Shown: positions 44,990 through 55,475, counted from the stretch's first letter. The stretch: 64,000 nt of DNA from Larix kaempferi (GCA_027924585.1 BSBM01000753.1:23750001-23814000); one strand, 5' to 3'. Translations and numbers: made by a program. Notes: a model not told the origin generated them from the sequence alone.

Positions 44990-45349
44990 CTATTAGGTAA
45001 TTATTTCTGCATCAAGACTGATCTCCAAGGTCTGGAAAATTTCCTAGAACAATGGGTCTCCTCCTCAGCACACCTGAAATGGGTTATCCAACTCATGAGT
45101 TATGTCTATGTGATCACTTACAAGAAGGGAAACGACAATATGGTGGCAGATGCTCCTTCTCGCACATTTGATGACCCAGTTTCTCTTACATCTATTTCTC
45201 TGCTTATTCCAAATTGGTTGCAATCTTTTCAACAGGGTTATCTCTTCTATGAACTCCATGCTTCTTTATCAGCTGGGCACTCTGGGTTCCTCAAAATGTA
45301 TGACCGTGAACAAAATGATACGAACCGTTACACCAAAACCCCGAGGTGT
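44990..45349 (+). pseudogene. Gypsy RNase H end and integrase start
   Basis: The frame includes MSYVYVITYKKGNDNMVADAPSR, the conserved end of the RNase H/connection region, then IPNWLQSFQQGY and SAGHSGFLKMYDR, the start of the integrase zinc-binding region. It breaks off at about 45349 into unrelated DNA, so the integrase core is absent. Confidence 0.85.
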
Positions 45350-46370
45350 TAGTGAAGGACGCCCACTAGGATCTTAAAAAAGGGTCCAATTAGGGATAAA
45401 GCTCCGGGTTTAGGGACGCATTGGTTCAATAGCTATATACATGAATGGGAAAATTCATCAAAATATCCTACGGTCTCCCACACGACACAGAGGGAAGGCA
45501 AGTTCATGAACTTTGTTCATGAACAGAGTTTGTCTCTGTTCATGAACAAAGTTCTTCTCTGTTCATGAACAAAGATGAATCTTCTCATGAACAGATTTCA
45601 TGAACTCTGTTCATGAGCAGAGTCATCTTTGTTCATGAACAGAGTTCAGGAACACTATTCATGAACATAGTTCATCTCTATTCATGAACAGAGTTCAGAG
45701 TTGAACTCTGTTCATGAACATAGTTCATCTCTATTCATGAACATAGTTCATCTCTATTCATGAACAAAGTTCATGAACTTTGTTCTGCAAGAGCATTCTA
45801 TATAATTTTCAAGTTAATGGCATAGTGCAGACCTTAAAAACTATTGGGGCATTAATTTCCTAAGGTTTTTTAACTGAATTGTGATGATCAAGATGAAAGG
45901 ATTCCAACCATCTTCCTTTTTTCAGTATCTCCAAATATACTATTTTGGCCATGAAAAGTTATAATTCTATCATGATGCAATCATTCCTGTATTATTCTGT
46001 AAATCATTTAGTTTTCCATTCTATCTCTAGTTACCAAAATGATAAGATTTAGTGCATTATAAAAACAATCATTACCAATTACCTATGATTTTAAAAATAT
46101 CCGGTTTCCTAAAAACCCGTGAATGTACTAGTAGGAATCATAGCATCCAAACAAGCACCAGTCGGATTCATGAGTTTAAGTAGCAAGGAACAGAGTTCAC
46201 CTTTGTTCATGCATAGAGTTCATGAACATAAATGAACTGAGTTAAAACAATGTGCAAGTGGTGCATGTGGTGCATGAGGTGTTCTGTTAAGTTATGTTCA
46301 TCCTATAAAATAAAAATACACCTAGCCGAAGGATGCTAAAAACCTATAGTATTAACTCCCATAGGGATTT
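45350..46370. other. spacer with GTTCATGAAC array, no gene
   Basis: Begins with a different, less AT-rich segment (CTAGGATCTTAAAAAAGGGT) at the Gypsy breakpoint. It contains the palindrome array at 45495-45790 and a further half-array at 46190-46235. No coding signal. Confidence 0.5.
45495..45790. repeat. array of the palindrome GTTCATGAAC, unit about 25 bp
   Basis: At least twelve copies or near-copies of (G/A)TTCATGAAC, separated by CTCT- and AGAGTT-type spacers, for example CTCTATTCATGAACATAGTT repeated three times. Because the core is self-complementary, the array reads similarly on both strands and could form cruciforms. Outlying copies at 41.0, 41.36 and 46.2 kb suggest seeding from local sequence. 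Confidence 0.85.
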
Positions 46371-46923
46371 TGTTAAAATTCAATATGCTAAGACAAAAAA
46401 ATAGCAGCATTACATTCCATTTCACAATAATAGCATATACAGGATCACTGAAGAAACAACAAGCATAGCATAAACACAAGAGACAGAGATTTATCCTGGG
46501 AAACCCTCATGGGGTAGAAAACCCAGCAAAGCTTCCTCAATATAGATGACCAGCAATATACAAAGATGAAACCCTGAGACATGATCTCCTTCTCCACAAT
46601 TGCAGACCTCTCCTTCACAAGTGCGCTATCCTCAAGTGAGTGTGTGTATCAAATGAGGAACACACCTCCTCTATTTATACACTACTCTGATATGTATTTT
46701 ACACAAGTACATGTAGGATCGTATTTAACCATTAGGTTAAATACCCCATTATAACTGACTGGGCCGACCCCCACATGGTGGGTCTAATAACCCTAGTTAC
46801 CACACCCAACTCGGAGGAATAACCATCTCCGGATTTATAGTATAATCACATCGGAGGTATGGAACATCTCCGGAATAAATAATATACAAATATAATATTC
46901 TTTGAAGTTACAATATTTCAACA
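46371..46923 (-). repeat. 3' LTR of the minus-strand Copia element, complete
   Basis: In element orientation it starts TGTTGAAATATTG and ends TTTTAACA, 553 bp. It differs from the other LTR at 46388, 46514, 46554 and 46689 only. It contains a Copia-type GGGTTTTCTACCCCATGAGG block. Confidence 0.95.
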
Positions 46924-46932
46924 CTCCCCCTT
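46924..46932 (-). promoter_or_regulatory. polypurine tract of the Copia element
   Basis: AAGGGGGAG on the minus strand directly abuts the TGTTGAAA start of the 3' LTR, the standard plus-strand priming site. Confidence 0.9.
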
Positions 46933-47139
46933 AACGAGAAGGATATTATAACAGTATCTGCACGAGCAAGGAGTCATCAACATCATACATGATACATCTA
47001 TAGATCATTGGAAGCTTTCAACATCATCAGTAACTCAAGCAGTTACTGGAACATCTTCAATACTGGAACATCAACATCTTCAGTACTGAGTCTTTATCTT
47101 CTACAGCACTCGAACAGCTACAACAACATCAACATCTGG
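46933..47139 (-). other. Copia 3' region before the arrays
   Basis: Repetitive CATCA/ACATC-rich sequence grading into the 23-bp array. No coding signal. Confidence 0.5.
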
Positions 47140-47512
47140 ATCCTCACGATCATCAGTATCGTCATCTCACGATCATTAGCATCGTCATCACATGATCATC
47201 AGCATCATCATCACACAATCATCAGCATCATCATCACACGATCATTAGCATCGTCATCACACGATCATTAGCATCGTCATCGCACGATCATCAGCATCGT
47301 CATCGCACGATCATCAGCATCGTCATCGCGCTATCATCAGCATCGTCATCTCACGATTATCAACATCGTCATCACACGATCATCGGCATCGTCATCACAC
47401 GATCATCAACATCGTCATCACACGATCATCAGCATCGTCATCACACGATCATCAGCATCGTCATCACACGATCATCAGTATCGTCATCTCACGATCATCA
47501 GCATCGTCATCA
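47140..47512 (-). repeat. 23-bp tandem array, about 16 units
   Basis: CGTCATCACACGATCATCAG and variants repeat with a 23-bp step (for example at 47252, 47275, 47298 and 47321). It lies in the 3' untranslated part of the Copia element. Confidence 0.9.
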
Positions 47513-47594
47513 ATACAGGTATCCATAACAATACAAGTATCCACATCATTAGTACACGTATTCATGCCAATACAAGTGTACATATCATCAATAC

Positions 47595-47770
47595 AAGTAT
47601 CCACACTGATACAAGTAACCATATAAGTATCCTACCGATACAAGTAACCACATTATCAATACAAGTATCCTACCGATACAAGTTACCACATCATCAATAC
47701 AAGTATCCTACCGATACAAGTAACCACATCATCAATACAAGTATCCTACCGATACAAGTAACCACATCAA
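47595..47770 (-). repeat. 38-bp tandem array
   Basis: TACCGATACAAGT recurs at 47633, 47671, 47709 and 47747, exactly 38 bp apart. The step size matches the 38-bp triplication at 3.2 kb but the sequence is unrelated. Confidence 0.9.
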
Positions 47771-47774
47771 AAAT

Positions 47775-48870
47775 CACTTTCTCGGAGACCATACGTCTAC
47801 GGATCAATTCAGGGACCAAAGTCCGGGGATGATACAATCCCCACTTCTCGGAGACCATACGTCTACGGATCAATTCAGGGACCGCAGTCCGGGGATGATA
47901 CAATCCCCACTTCTCGGAGACCATACGTCTACGGATCAATTCAGGGACCACAGTCCGGGGATGATACAATCCCCACTTCTCGGAGACCTCACGTCTACGG
48001 ATCAATTCAGGGACCTAAGTCCAGGGATGATACAATCCCCACTTCTCGGAGACCTCACGTCTACGGATCAATTCAGGGACCTAAGTCCGGGGATGATACA
48101 ATCCCCACTTCTCGGAGACCTCACGTCTACGGATCAATTCAGGGACCGAAGTCCGGGGATGATACAATCCCCTGCCTGTTCATTCAGGACTTCATTATCG
48201 GAGACCCAGTCTACGGCTCTATTCTGGGACCTCAGTCCGGGGATGATACAATCCCCTTCCTGTTCATTCAAGACTTCATTATTGGAGACCTCACGTCTAT
48301 GGCTCTCTTTAGGACTGAAAGTCCAGGGATGATCCAATCCCCTCAACTGTCCACTAAGGACTTCATTCTCGGATACCTCACATCTACGGCTCTCTTTAGG
48401 ACTGAAAGTCCAGGGATGATCCAATCCCCTCAACTGTCCACTAAGGACTTCATTCTCAGAGACCTCACGTCTACGGCTCTCTTTAGGACTGAAAGTCCAA
48501 GGATGATCCAATCCCCTCAACTGTCCACTAAGGAATTTATTCTCGGAGACCTCATGTCTATGGCTCTCTTTAGGACTGAAAGTCCAGGGATGATCCAATC
48601 CCCTCAACTGTCCACTAAGGACTTCATTCTCAGAGACCTCACGTCTACGGCTCTCTTTAGGACTGAAAGTCCAGGGATGATCCAATCCCCTCAACTGTCC
48701 ACTAAGGACTTTATTCTCGGAGACCTCACGTCTACGACTCTCTTTAGGACTGAAAGTCCAGGGATGATCCAATCCCCTCAACTGTCCATTAAGGACTTCA
48801 TTTTCGGAGACCATACGTCTACGGATCAATTCAGGGACCAAAGTCCGGGGATGATACAATCCCCACATGT
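47775..48870 (-). repeat. 66-bp and 87-bp related tandem arrays
   Basis: TTCTCGGAGACC begins at 47779, 47845, 47911, 47977, 48043 and 48109 (66-bp units). After transitional units, CCTCAACTGT begins at 48341, 48428, 48515, 48602, 48689 and 48776 (87-bp units). The longer unit equals the shorter plus a block of about 21 bp containing CTGTCCACTAAGGACTTCATT-like sequence, and the array closes with a short-type unit. Since 66 and 87 are multiples of three, long frames stay open on both strands (up to 244 codons); these are repeat artefacts until shown otherwise. Confidence 0.92.
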
Positions 48871-49107
48871 ATTCTCATCAATACAAGTACAAGTATCCTC
48901 AACCATACAAGTAGATTAATCAATACATGTGTCATCAAAAATATGTATTCTTACCAATACATCTATCATCAAAAGCATGTAAAACAAAGTATTCTAAGCA
49001 TAAGAGTCCTAAATCTAAATATTTCTAAGTATCTAGGCGTAGAGAACAGGTTACCTCATCATCGACCTTGTTGTTCGATGAGACCAACTTATGATCAGTG
49101 ACTATAC
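48871..49107 (-). other. Copia 3' spacer between pol stop and arrays
   Basis: AT-rich sequence with AATACA(A/T)GTAT words reminiscent of the 38-bp array. Noncoding. Confidence 0.5.
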
Positions 49108-50330
49108 TACTCCCCCTTTCGAGGAGGTTCCTTTTGAACTACACCAAGCTTGTCTCGGAAGTATTCAAATTTCACTTGAGACAGAGGTTTGGTTAGTACA
49201 ATGGTAACCTGTTACAAATTCAAACTTTAGAGTTCCTTTCTGCGTCATATCTTGTTAGTTCCCTATGTTCTTTGACTTATCATGGAACACTAGATTCTAT
49301 GTCATCTTGATACAACTCTAATTATCACATAGGATCTCAGTTGGTTCTTTCTCTAAGTCAAACAATCCTAAAGCCAAACTTCTTCACAACTTGCAGAGCA
49401 AGCAGCCATATATTCCGCTTGTGCTGAGAGCCACACTAGACTGCTTCCAGCTAAACCACGAGATCATGGCTAATCCCAGAAAATAACATCCTCTCGATGT
49501 GTTCTTCCTGTCTGATACACTTCCTGCCCAATCAGAATCTGAATAGCCATCTGAAGTCATGATCTTCAAGATAGCATAGATCAAATTCTATCGTGTCCTT
49601 TATGTGCCTCATCACATGCTTTGCAACTATCAGGTAAACACATCTAGTTTCCACTAGATACTGACTCAAGGTGTTCATAACAAAGCATATATCTAACCTA
49701 GTATATGTTAGATATATCAAAGACCCAATAATTTGTCTGTTCAGAGTTATATCCACTAACTCTAATGAGTCATCTGCTAAGAACTTCAAGTTGGAATTCA
49801 TGAGAGTGGCCATTCCAACACATCAATTCCTTTTAATATTTCTCAGCACACTTTCCCTAGTTGAGAAAGATTCCTTCTAAGCCTTGCCATACTTCCAGAC
49901 TTAGGAAGTAATGCATCAATCTGAGATCTTTCATTTTTTCATTTCTGCAGCCATCTTCTTCTTTCTTTTCATGATCTGTTTCTCATTCCCTATAAGAAAG
50001 ATATCATAATAATAGTATGATCCATAGCCTTAAGGTAAAGGTTAGGAACAACTTTACTTTTGGTAAAGCCCAAGCTTATTAAGAAACTGTCAATTCTCCC
50101 TTTGTGACTGAACATCATTCACACTCTGCATTGAATGATTTTCTGCATATCTATCTGTGCCATCTCTCGATAGATGGGTCTACTGATATGAGCCTCAATA
50201 TTATTTGAACTCTGTGGTGAGTTCCTTCTTGCATCCATGTCATCTATGTATAACAAACCATATTCAACCTTGTAGCAAAGGTTGAGATCCACATCACTCG
50301 TGGTGATCATTAACCTCATCAATTGATTAT
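49108..50330 (-). pseudogene. Copia pol 3' fragment: reverse transcriptase and RNase H
   Basis: In element order, a degenerate RT segment keeps YGLLYIDDM (the YxDD active site, near 50240). It is followed, after a gap, by the conserved RT end (RQIIGSLIYLTYTRLDICF, NTLSQYLVE, AKHVMRHIKDT) and RNase H (GYSDSDWAGSVSDRKNTSRG, SWKQSSVALSTS). The extreme C-terminus survives as TIVLTKPLSQVKFEYFRDKL and ends in GE plus TAG at 49110-49108. The two clearer frames (49532-49813 and 49384-49584) are offset by a frameshift, and many stops lie between. No earlier pol domain is found upstream. Confidence 0.85.
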
Positions 50331-51860
50331 CGATCCTGGGTACCCATACAGAACCTAAATCACACTTCTTCTTTGATTACACCATTAAGAGAATGGTTTT
50401 ATCTAGCCACTTGGAGCAAACATTTCATCATGATTCTCTTCCTCTTTCTAAGAGAATCTTCTAGCCATGAGCCTGATATATTTTGTTTGATTTGTAAATC
50501 TTCTTGTTGAACATCCATTGCTTGTTCAGTGTTCATCATTCATCATGATCTTTCCTACAAATCAAAATTAAGTACACGATTAGTAATACTTCATAATCAT
50601 CAAATCATATTGACATGATAACCTATTATGCATACGGATATCATTTACATAGTTATGCAACTATGTTGACCAATACTTTGGCACAACACTTTCCCATATC
50701 CTATATGCATACAGTGGCTATCTAGATGCCTTCCATCTCTACCAGAACATACTATCGAGAGTGTGCACAACTCTCAGCATGTCAGCAAAGAGGTTTCATT
50801 CTAGACAAGCAACAATGGAATGTTTGTCCAACTTACCAATCATATGCATATTAGTAGTATACTGTTTAATGTTCTATGGATATTTACACTTAGAATGATA
50901 TATTATAGGAATACAAATATGCATACAACCTATTACAGGCAATATCATTTACTATTTCAAATAACAACTCAAATACTTATCTTTTATGTTTGTGTGGTTG
51001 CCTCCCGCTTGATCTTTTGTATGTCTTTTGAACTTCTATTCATTCTGTACCACTGTGCATGTTCAAGTGTCATCCTCATGATCTCATACACAAACATACA
51101 CCCATTAGTATGTTCTAAATGTTATCAAAACATTATAGTTCTAAATAATCTTGAAAATGTATAGTCATGATTATAGTTAATAAACATTAGTATTCAAGAT
51201 TTTAGGGAAGTCTTATTTTACTCATGCATATCATCAATCAAGATAAAAGACATAATATGCATAATCCCTTGATTACTAACTTTATGAATAAGCATAACCA
51301 ATCATACCAAGCATACTTATATAAGGGATCCCAATACAAGGTAAGATTCTTAACATGACATAGGAAAACATACCTGGATTAGTATACCTGCTTAGTTATG
51401 TACAACATACCTAAACAATCTCTTCAATGATTTAGAGATCCTGAGCTAGAACCTGCATGTCTCAAAGGTTAAGCATAATATAATAAAGTCATACATACCT
51501 TGTAAGTAGAACAAAGATTATGGATGAGTCTTTGTCTTCATGATGTCATGGTCATGGAACTTGATTTGTCTTTTGTGATGTACCTATATCTTGTTAGCAG
51601 ATAGCATCAACCTCACACAACACCATAATGCATTAGTACAATCTTATAGCCCTAATCAATGAATGTCTTTGATCATTCACATGCATTCATATTGTTACTA
51701 GGGTGATAACACAATTCTAACATTAATCAAGATTGTACTAGTAAATAATATGAAGGCAAACACATCATGAACTTAATCAAGAATTAGATTTCAAGACATA
51801 CCTGAACCTCTTTAAGTCATACCTATCGAGACTTCTTGTAGTCTTCTTATGTAAGGCCTT
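50331..51860 (-). other. noncoding interior of the Copia element
   Basis: About 1.5 kb where gag, protease and integrase would be expected, but I see no such motif on either strand. The sequence is AT-rich, and the open stretch at 50820-51164 plus shows no domain. Confidence 0.5.
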
Positions 51861-51989
51861 AGCCTCAACTCCCCCTGAAACTTGATCTGGAGCTTGATTA
51901 GGGTTTGCTAAAGAAACCCTAAAGATTCAAACTTTGACTTTCACACTTCTGAATGGATGAAAGAATATGTCTTGCTGAGCTGATCAAAC

Positions 51990-52335
51990 TGGCATATTCA
52001 GAATTTGAAAACTGCAAAGTTTCACTCCTCAATTTTGCCTTTGAAACTTCCAGATTCACTGGACGTGACCCTGAACTGGGGTTTGATGAATCCCACTCTT
52101 CTTCCCAATCAAAATGTTTGCTCCAAAGGTCTAAGCTTCTATTTTTCTGAGGAGCTTCCAGCCGTGGTCACAGATTTCAAAAATTCCCATTTTTACATAA
52201 GCCCTAATTTTCCACTTTTCTGATCAAAGTCCCGAACTAGGGTCTAATCAAGCCCGGCCTTCTGCCCAACCAAAAATTCTGATATTGGTCTCTAAATTTC
52301 TATTTTGATGAGTAGCATCCATCCGTGGTCTCTGA
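51990..52335 (-). repeat. 161-bp tandem repeat in the Copia leader, about two units
   Basis: CCGTGGTC with its flanks occurs at 52162 and 52323, 161 bp apart, each followed by GATT(T/A)CAAAAATTCC and preceded by a similar CCAATCAAAA / CCAACCAAAA block. It is part of the 5' leader. Confidence 0.75.
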
Positions 52336-52469
52336 TTACAAAAATTCCAACTTTCTCCAAAGCCCTAAATTCCGGAAGCCATGAATGAAGGTACCAAAAA
52401 AATAATTCTGTTTTGACAGAAATATGTAACTGATTGTTTCTGGTGTAACTCCGAAATTTTTGATCCACA

Positions 52470-52865
52470 GGGTCTGAAAAAGTTTCCTGAGATAGCCTGA
52501 CCTGTTATCTTTCCATCCTGACAGTTCTGACCTCAATTGGATTCTCTGAGAGAGAGATATGCCAAATGTTGCAACGTGACCTGTTTTGGGATAAAACAGG
52601 AGAGCGAACTTGTACGGCATGCCACGTGTCACTGTTTTAACTTCGGCGTCTGAAAAACGTTTCCTGAGATAGCTCTGCCTGTTACCTTTCCATCCTGATA
52701 GTTCTGACCTCAATTGGACTCTTTGAGAGAGAGTTATGCCAAATGTCGCAACATGACTTGTTTATGGGATAATACAGGAGAGCGCACTTGTACGACGTGC
52801 CACGTGTCACTGGTTCAACTTCGGCCTCTGAAAACGTTTTCTGAGATAGTACAGACTGTGTACTA
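52470..52865 (-). repeat. 177-bp tandem repeat in the Copia leader, about 2.2 units
   Basis: CTGAGATAG occurs at 52487, 52664 and 52841, 177 bp apart. Each unit includes CTTTCCATCCTGA, GACCTCAATTGGA and GTGCCACGTGTCACT-like words. 177 is a multiple of three, so minus-strand frames stay partly open, but they have no recognisable domain. Confidence 0.85.
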
Positions 52866-53208
52866 CCTGCCACTTTTTACGAAATTTCATTTGGAGCTTC
52901 CTAGCCCAATATATGACCTTTTTCCCAAGGTCACCTGATTTTGACTCAGATCTGGAAGAGGCAGGAACCCTATATTGTACAGATCATAAATCACAAAGTA
53001 CAACGAATTAGAAGTTGTGCTTTGGACACAAGGTACCTGGAGATTTAGTCTTCGTCCTGTAACAATTTCAGATCCGAAAACGTCGCCAAAATGGATTTAT
53101 AGCGAAAGTGCTACGATGACTGGTTTTTGCTATGTAAAACCCTAACCTTAAAATTGTCGTAAGTAAAGCAAGTGTCGTTAGTGCCATACCTTGTATTCCT
53201 TCAGGTTA

Positions 53209-53220
53209 GCTCTGATACCA
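53209..53220 (-). promoter_or_regulatory. primer-binding site of the Copia element
   Basis: TGGTATCAGAGC on the minus strand, directly after the LTR end TTTTAACA; complementary to plant initiator tRNA-Met. Confidence 0.95.
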
Positions 53221-53739
53221 TGTTAAAATTCAATATGATAAGACAAAAAAATAGCAGCATTACATTCCATTTCACAATAATAGCATATACAGGATCACTG
53301 AAGAAACAACAAGCATAGCATAAACACAAGAGACAGAGATTTATCCTGGGAAACCCTCATGGGTTAGAAAACCCAGCAAAGCTTCCTCAATATAGATGAC
53401 CAGAAATATACAAAGATGAAACCCTGAGACATGATCTCCTTCTCCACAATTGCAGACCTCTCCTTCACAAGTGCGCTATCCTCAAGTGAGTGTGTGTATC
53501 AAATGAGGAACACACCTCCTCTATTTATACACTACTCTTATATGTATTTTACACAAGTACATGTAGGATCGTATTTAACCATTAGGTTAAATACCCCATT
53601 ATAACTGACTGGGCCGACCCCCACATGGTGGGTCTAATAACCCTAGTTACCACACCCAACTCGGAGGAATAACCATCTCCGGATTTATAGTATAATCACA
53701 TCGGAGGTATGGAACATCTCCGGAATAAATAATATACAA
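53221..53739 (-). repeat. 5' LTR of the Copia element, outer 34 bp missing
   Basis: Matches 46371-46889 with four differences, at 53238, 53364, 53404 and 53539. It ends at AATATACAA, where the partner LTR continues 34 bp to TGTTGAAA. The neighbour is the TTATTCGGCCGAATAA block. Confidence 0.95.
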
Positions 53740-54004
53740 TTATTCAGCCGAACATCTATTCGACCGAATAAAATTTAAAAAATCGTCGGACAAATTTCCC
53801 GGTTGACGCTTCCTCGCACATAGTTCTAGGCCGCTGTTACTTTTAACGGTGAGTTGTGAACCTTTATTCGGCCAAATAAACATGTGGTTATTCGACTGAA
53901 TAACAATATTTATTCGGCCGAATAAATAATTTTATTCGACCGAATAAATATTGTTATTCAACCAAATAGATTCTGCCATGCTTCAACACCACTCGATTCT
54001 CATG
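53740..54004. repeat. block of TTATTCGGCCGAATAA palindromes
   Basis: About eight exact or decayed copies of TTATTCGGCCGAATAA and its half TTATTCG(A/G)C(C/T)GAATAA. Part of it (about 53884-53972) forms a larger inverted repeat around ATTTTATTCGACC. A looser relative lies at 32045-32140. It directly truncates the young Copia LTR on one side and touches the GA-element terminal motif on the other. Confidence 0.7.
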
Positions 54005-54327
54005 ACCCATCTTCATGGATTCACCCATATATATATATATATATATAGGGATGGGGAGGTGTTCAATGGTTTAGAGACAAATTAGGATTTATGGGTTTAG
54101 AGAGAGGGTTTGGGGTTTAGAGAGAGAGAGAGAGAGAGAGAGAGGGTGGTTACGGGTAGGGGAAGATTAGGGGAAGAGGTATATAAAGAGAGTGAGAGGG
54201 ATGGATATATGGTTAATGTTAAGGGAGATAGTGAGATAGGGGGGGGGGGTATGGGTATGGGTATTAGGGTGAAGAGTGGGGGTTTGGGGGAGGAGATATA
54301 TAGAGAGAGAGATATTAGTGTTTAGGG

Positions 54328-54369
<42 letters not shown>

Positions 54370-54595
54370 TAATGGTCGGGGGAGGGGGATTAGGATAAAG
54401 AGGGTTGGGGCACTTTAGAGATAGAGGGCATGTAGGGTGATGCGTCAAGGGGACAAAGAGAGAGATATGAGAGGGGGAGAGGAGAGGGGGAGAGGAGAGA
54501 GGGAGGGTTGGAGAAGTAGAGAAAGGAGGGGGTTAGGGTTAGGGTAATAGAGAGATGGTGGGATTAGTATTTATGGTATATGGAGAGGTGGGGAG
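54005..54595 (+). repeat. GA-rich element, copy 2, left part with terminal motif
   Basis: 54005-54026 is the exact reverse complement of the terminal motif at 31231-31252, then comes (AT)n to about 54047, then a GA-rich minisatellite (GGGTTTAGAGAGAGAG, GGGGGAGAGGAGAG and similar). The GA block is shorter and less regular than at 27-31 kb. Open frames here are low complexity. Confidence 0.85.
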
Positions 54596-55475
54596 TGTAA
54601 TACCCCCAATACTTTTGAATTATTTGATTTAATGTTTTTACTTGAGAAATAGTCTCCAAACAATTATTATTTTGTAAAAGAATTATAAAACTCTATAATC
54701 ACATTCATGTGGGTTAATATTATATTATTTTATTATAAATAATAAGACACTTGGAGCAACCAATTAAAGGAGGGGACACCATCATGAGACAATGAACAAG
54801 TGGATAGCAAACAATATATTTGGTATCAATAAAATCCAAGTCAAAAGCTCAGTAAACTGACCAGATCCACAATTATAGGAATCAAGGTATTTTCTTGAGA
54901 TTTGATTCAGATGGCAGAAGGCCTAGGAAAAAATTCTATATTGGTTTACTGAGAAAGAACAGGACACTATGTGGTGCATGGAGAGATGGTTGTTATGTTG
55001 ACGGAAAGCCGCTGAGTATTTTTCTCTCTTTGTTTAAAGTCCATCACTTGATCTGCTACAAACTCTTTGGAAGAGTGATGCGTTTATATTTTCATAGCTA
55101 CTTCATTTGTCCATGGTGTTGATCCAACTTGGGGGTGAAGTTGGACAAGCAGGGTGGCTGTCCTATTCTATGGTTGGGAGGAACGTAAAGACTCCAAGTG
55201 TTTTTCCCATTTGTTTCAAGTAAGTAAATTTTATATTGTGTGTGCTTAATAATTTTATCAATGGCAGAAAATACTTTTCTTAGATGTTTACTATGGATCC
55301 GTCATCAAGGGAAGGTTGCATTTTCATGTTGTTTGTTTATATAGGATTAAAGGAATGAGTGATAGCTAAGATCTATTAAGTAGATTACAGTAGCATAGTT
55401 TGTTTATGCCGGTTTTAGGTATGTTATAGGGGGCTTATGTTTTATGGTATAGGGCTAGATGATGGGGTGTTGACA
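54596..55475 (+). mobile_element. probable solo LTR inserted in GA copy 2
   Basis: It starts TGTAATACCCCCAATAC, similar in style to the TGTAACATCCC start of the chromovirus LTR at 10421, and ends GGGGTGTTGACA. GA-rich DNA flanks both sides; the adjacent 5-mers are GGGAG (54591-54595) and GAGAG (55476-55480), a target duplication with one mismatch, although low-complexity flanks make this weak. The 880-bp length suits an LTR. A 75-codon open stretch inside (54895-55122) has no known domain. Confidence 0.6.

Larger units (their letters stand above)
41863..45349 (+). mobile_element. Ty3/Gypsy element, internally deleted, 3' LTR missing
   Basis: A 5' LTR (41863-42259), initiator-tRNA-type primer site, long leader, gag, zinc finger plus protease, and then only the RNase H end and start of the integrase region. 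Most of the reverse transcriptase is deleted between about 44880 and 44990. No second LTR copy follows; the sequence changes abruptly after about 45349. It is a different lineage from the chromovirus-type element at 10-17 kb. Confidence 0.85.
46371..53739 (-). mobile_element. young Ty1/Copia element, largely non-coding, rich in tandem arrays
   Basis: Minus-strand element with a 3' LTR at 46371-46923, polypurine tract, an array-filled 3' region of about 2.2 kb, a decayed pol 3' fragment, a noncoding stretch, an array-bearing leader, primer-binding site and a 5' LTR at 53221-53739. The LTRs differ at 4 of 519 aligned positions, so insertion is recent. Yet gag, protease and integrase are absent and the RT/RNase H is full of stops, so movement probably depended on proteins from another element. 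The outer 34 bp of the 5' LTR are missing, so no target duplication can be checked. Confidence 0.9.

Noticed and set aside
47140-47770. Regular short repeats resembling a CRISPR array
   Set aside because: The 23-bp and 38-bp units are directly contiguous with no unique spacers, lie inside a plant Copia element and have no cas genes.
47829-48919. Long open frames of 167, 206 and 244 codons on both strands
   Set aside because: They exist because 66-bp and 87-bp tandem units are multiples of three; the peptides are pure repeats without a domain.
53209-53220. tRNA gene fragments at the TGGTATCAGAGC sites (also 42262 and 60617)
   Set aside because: These are retrotransposon primer-binding sites next to LTR ends; no tRNA cloverleaf follows.
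54110-54448. Open frames of 71 and 93 codons in GA copy 2
   Set aside because: Low-complexity translations of the GA-rich sequence.
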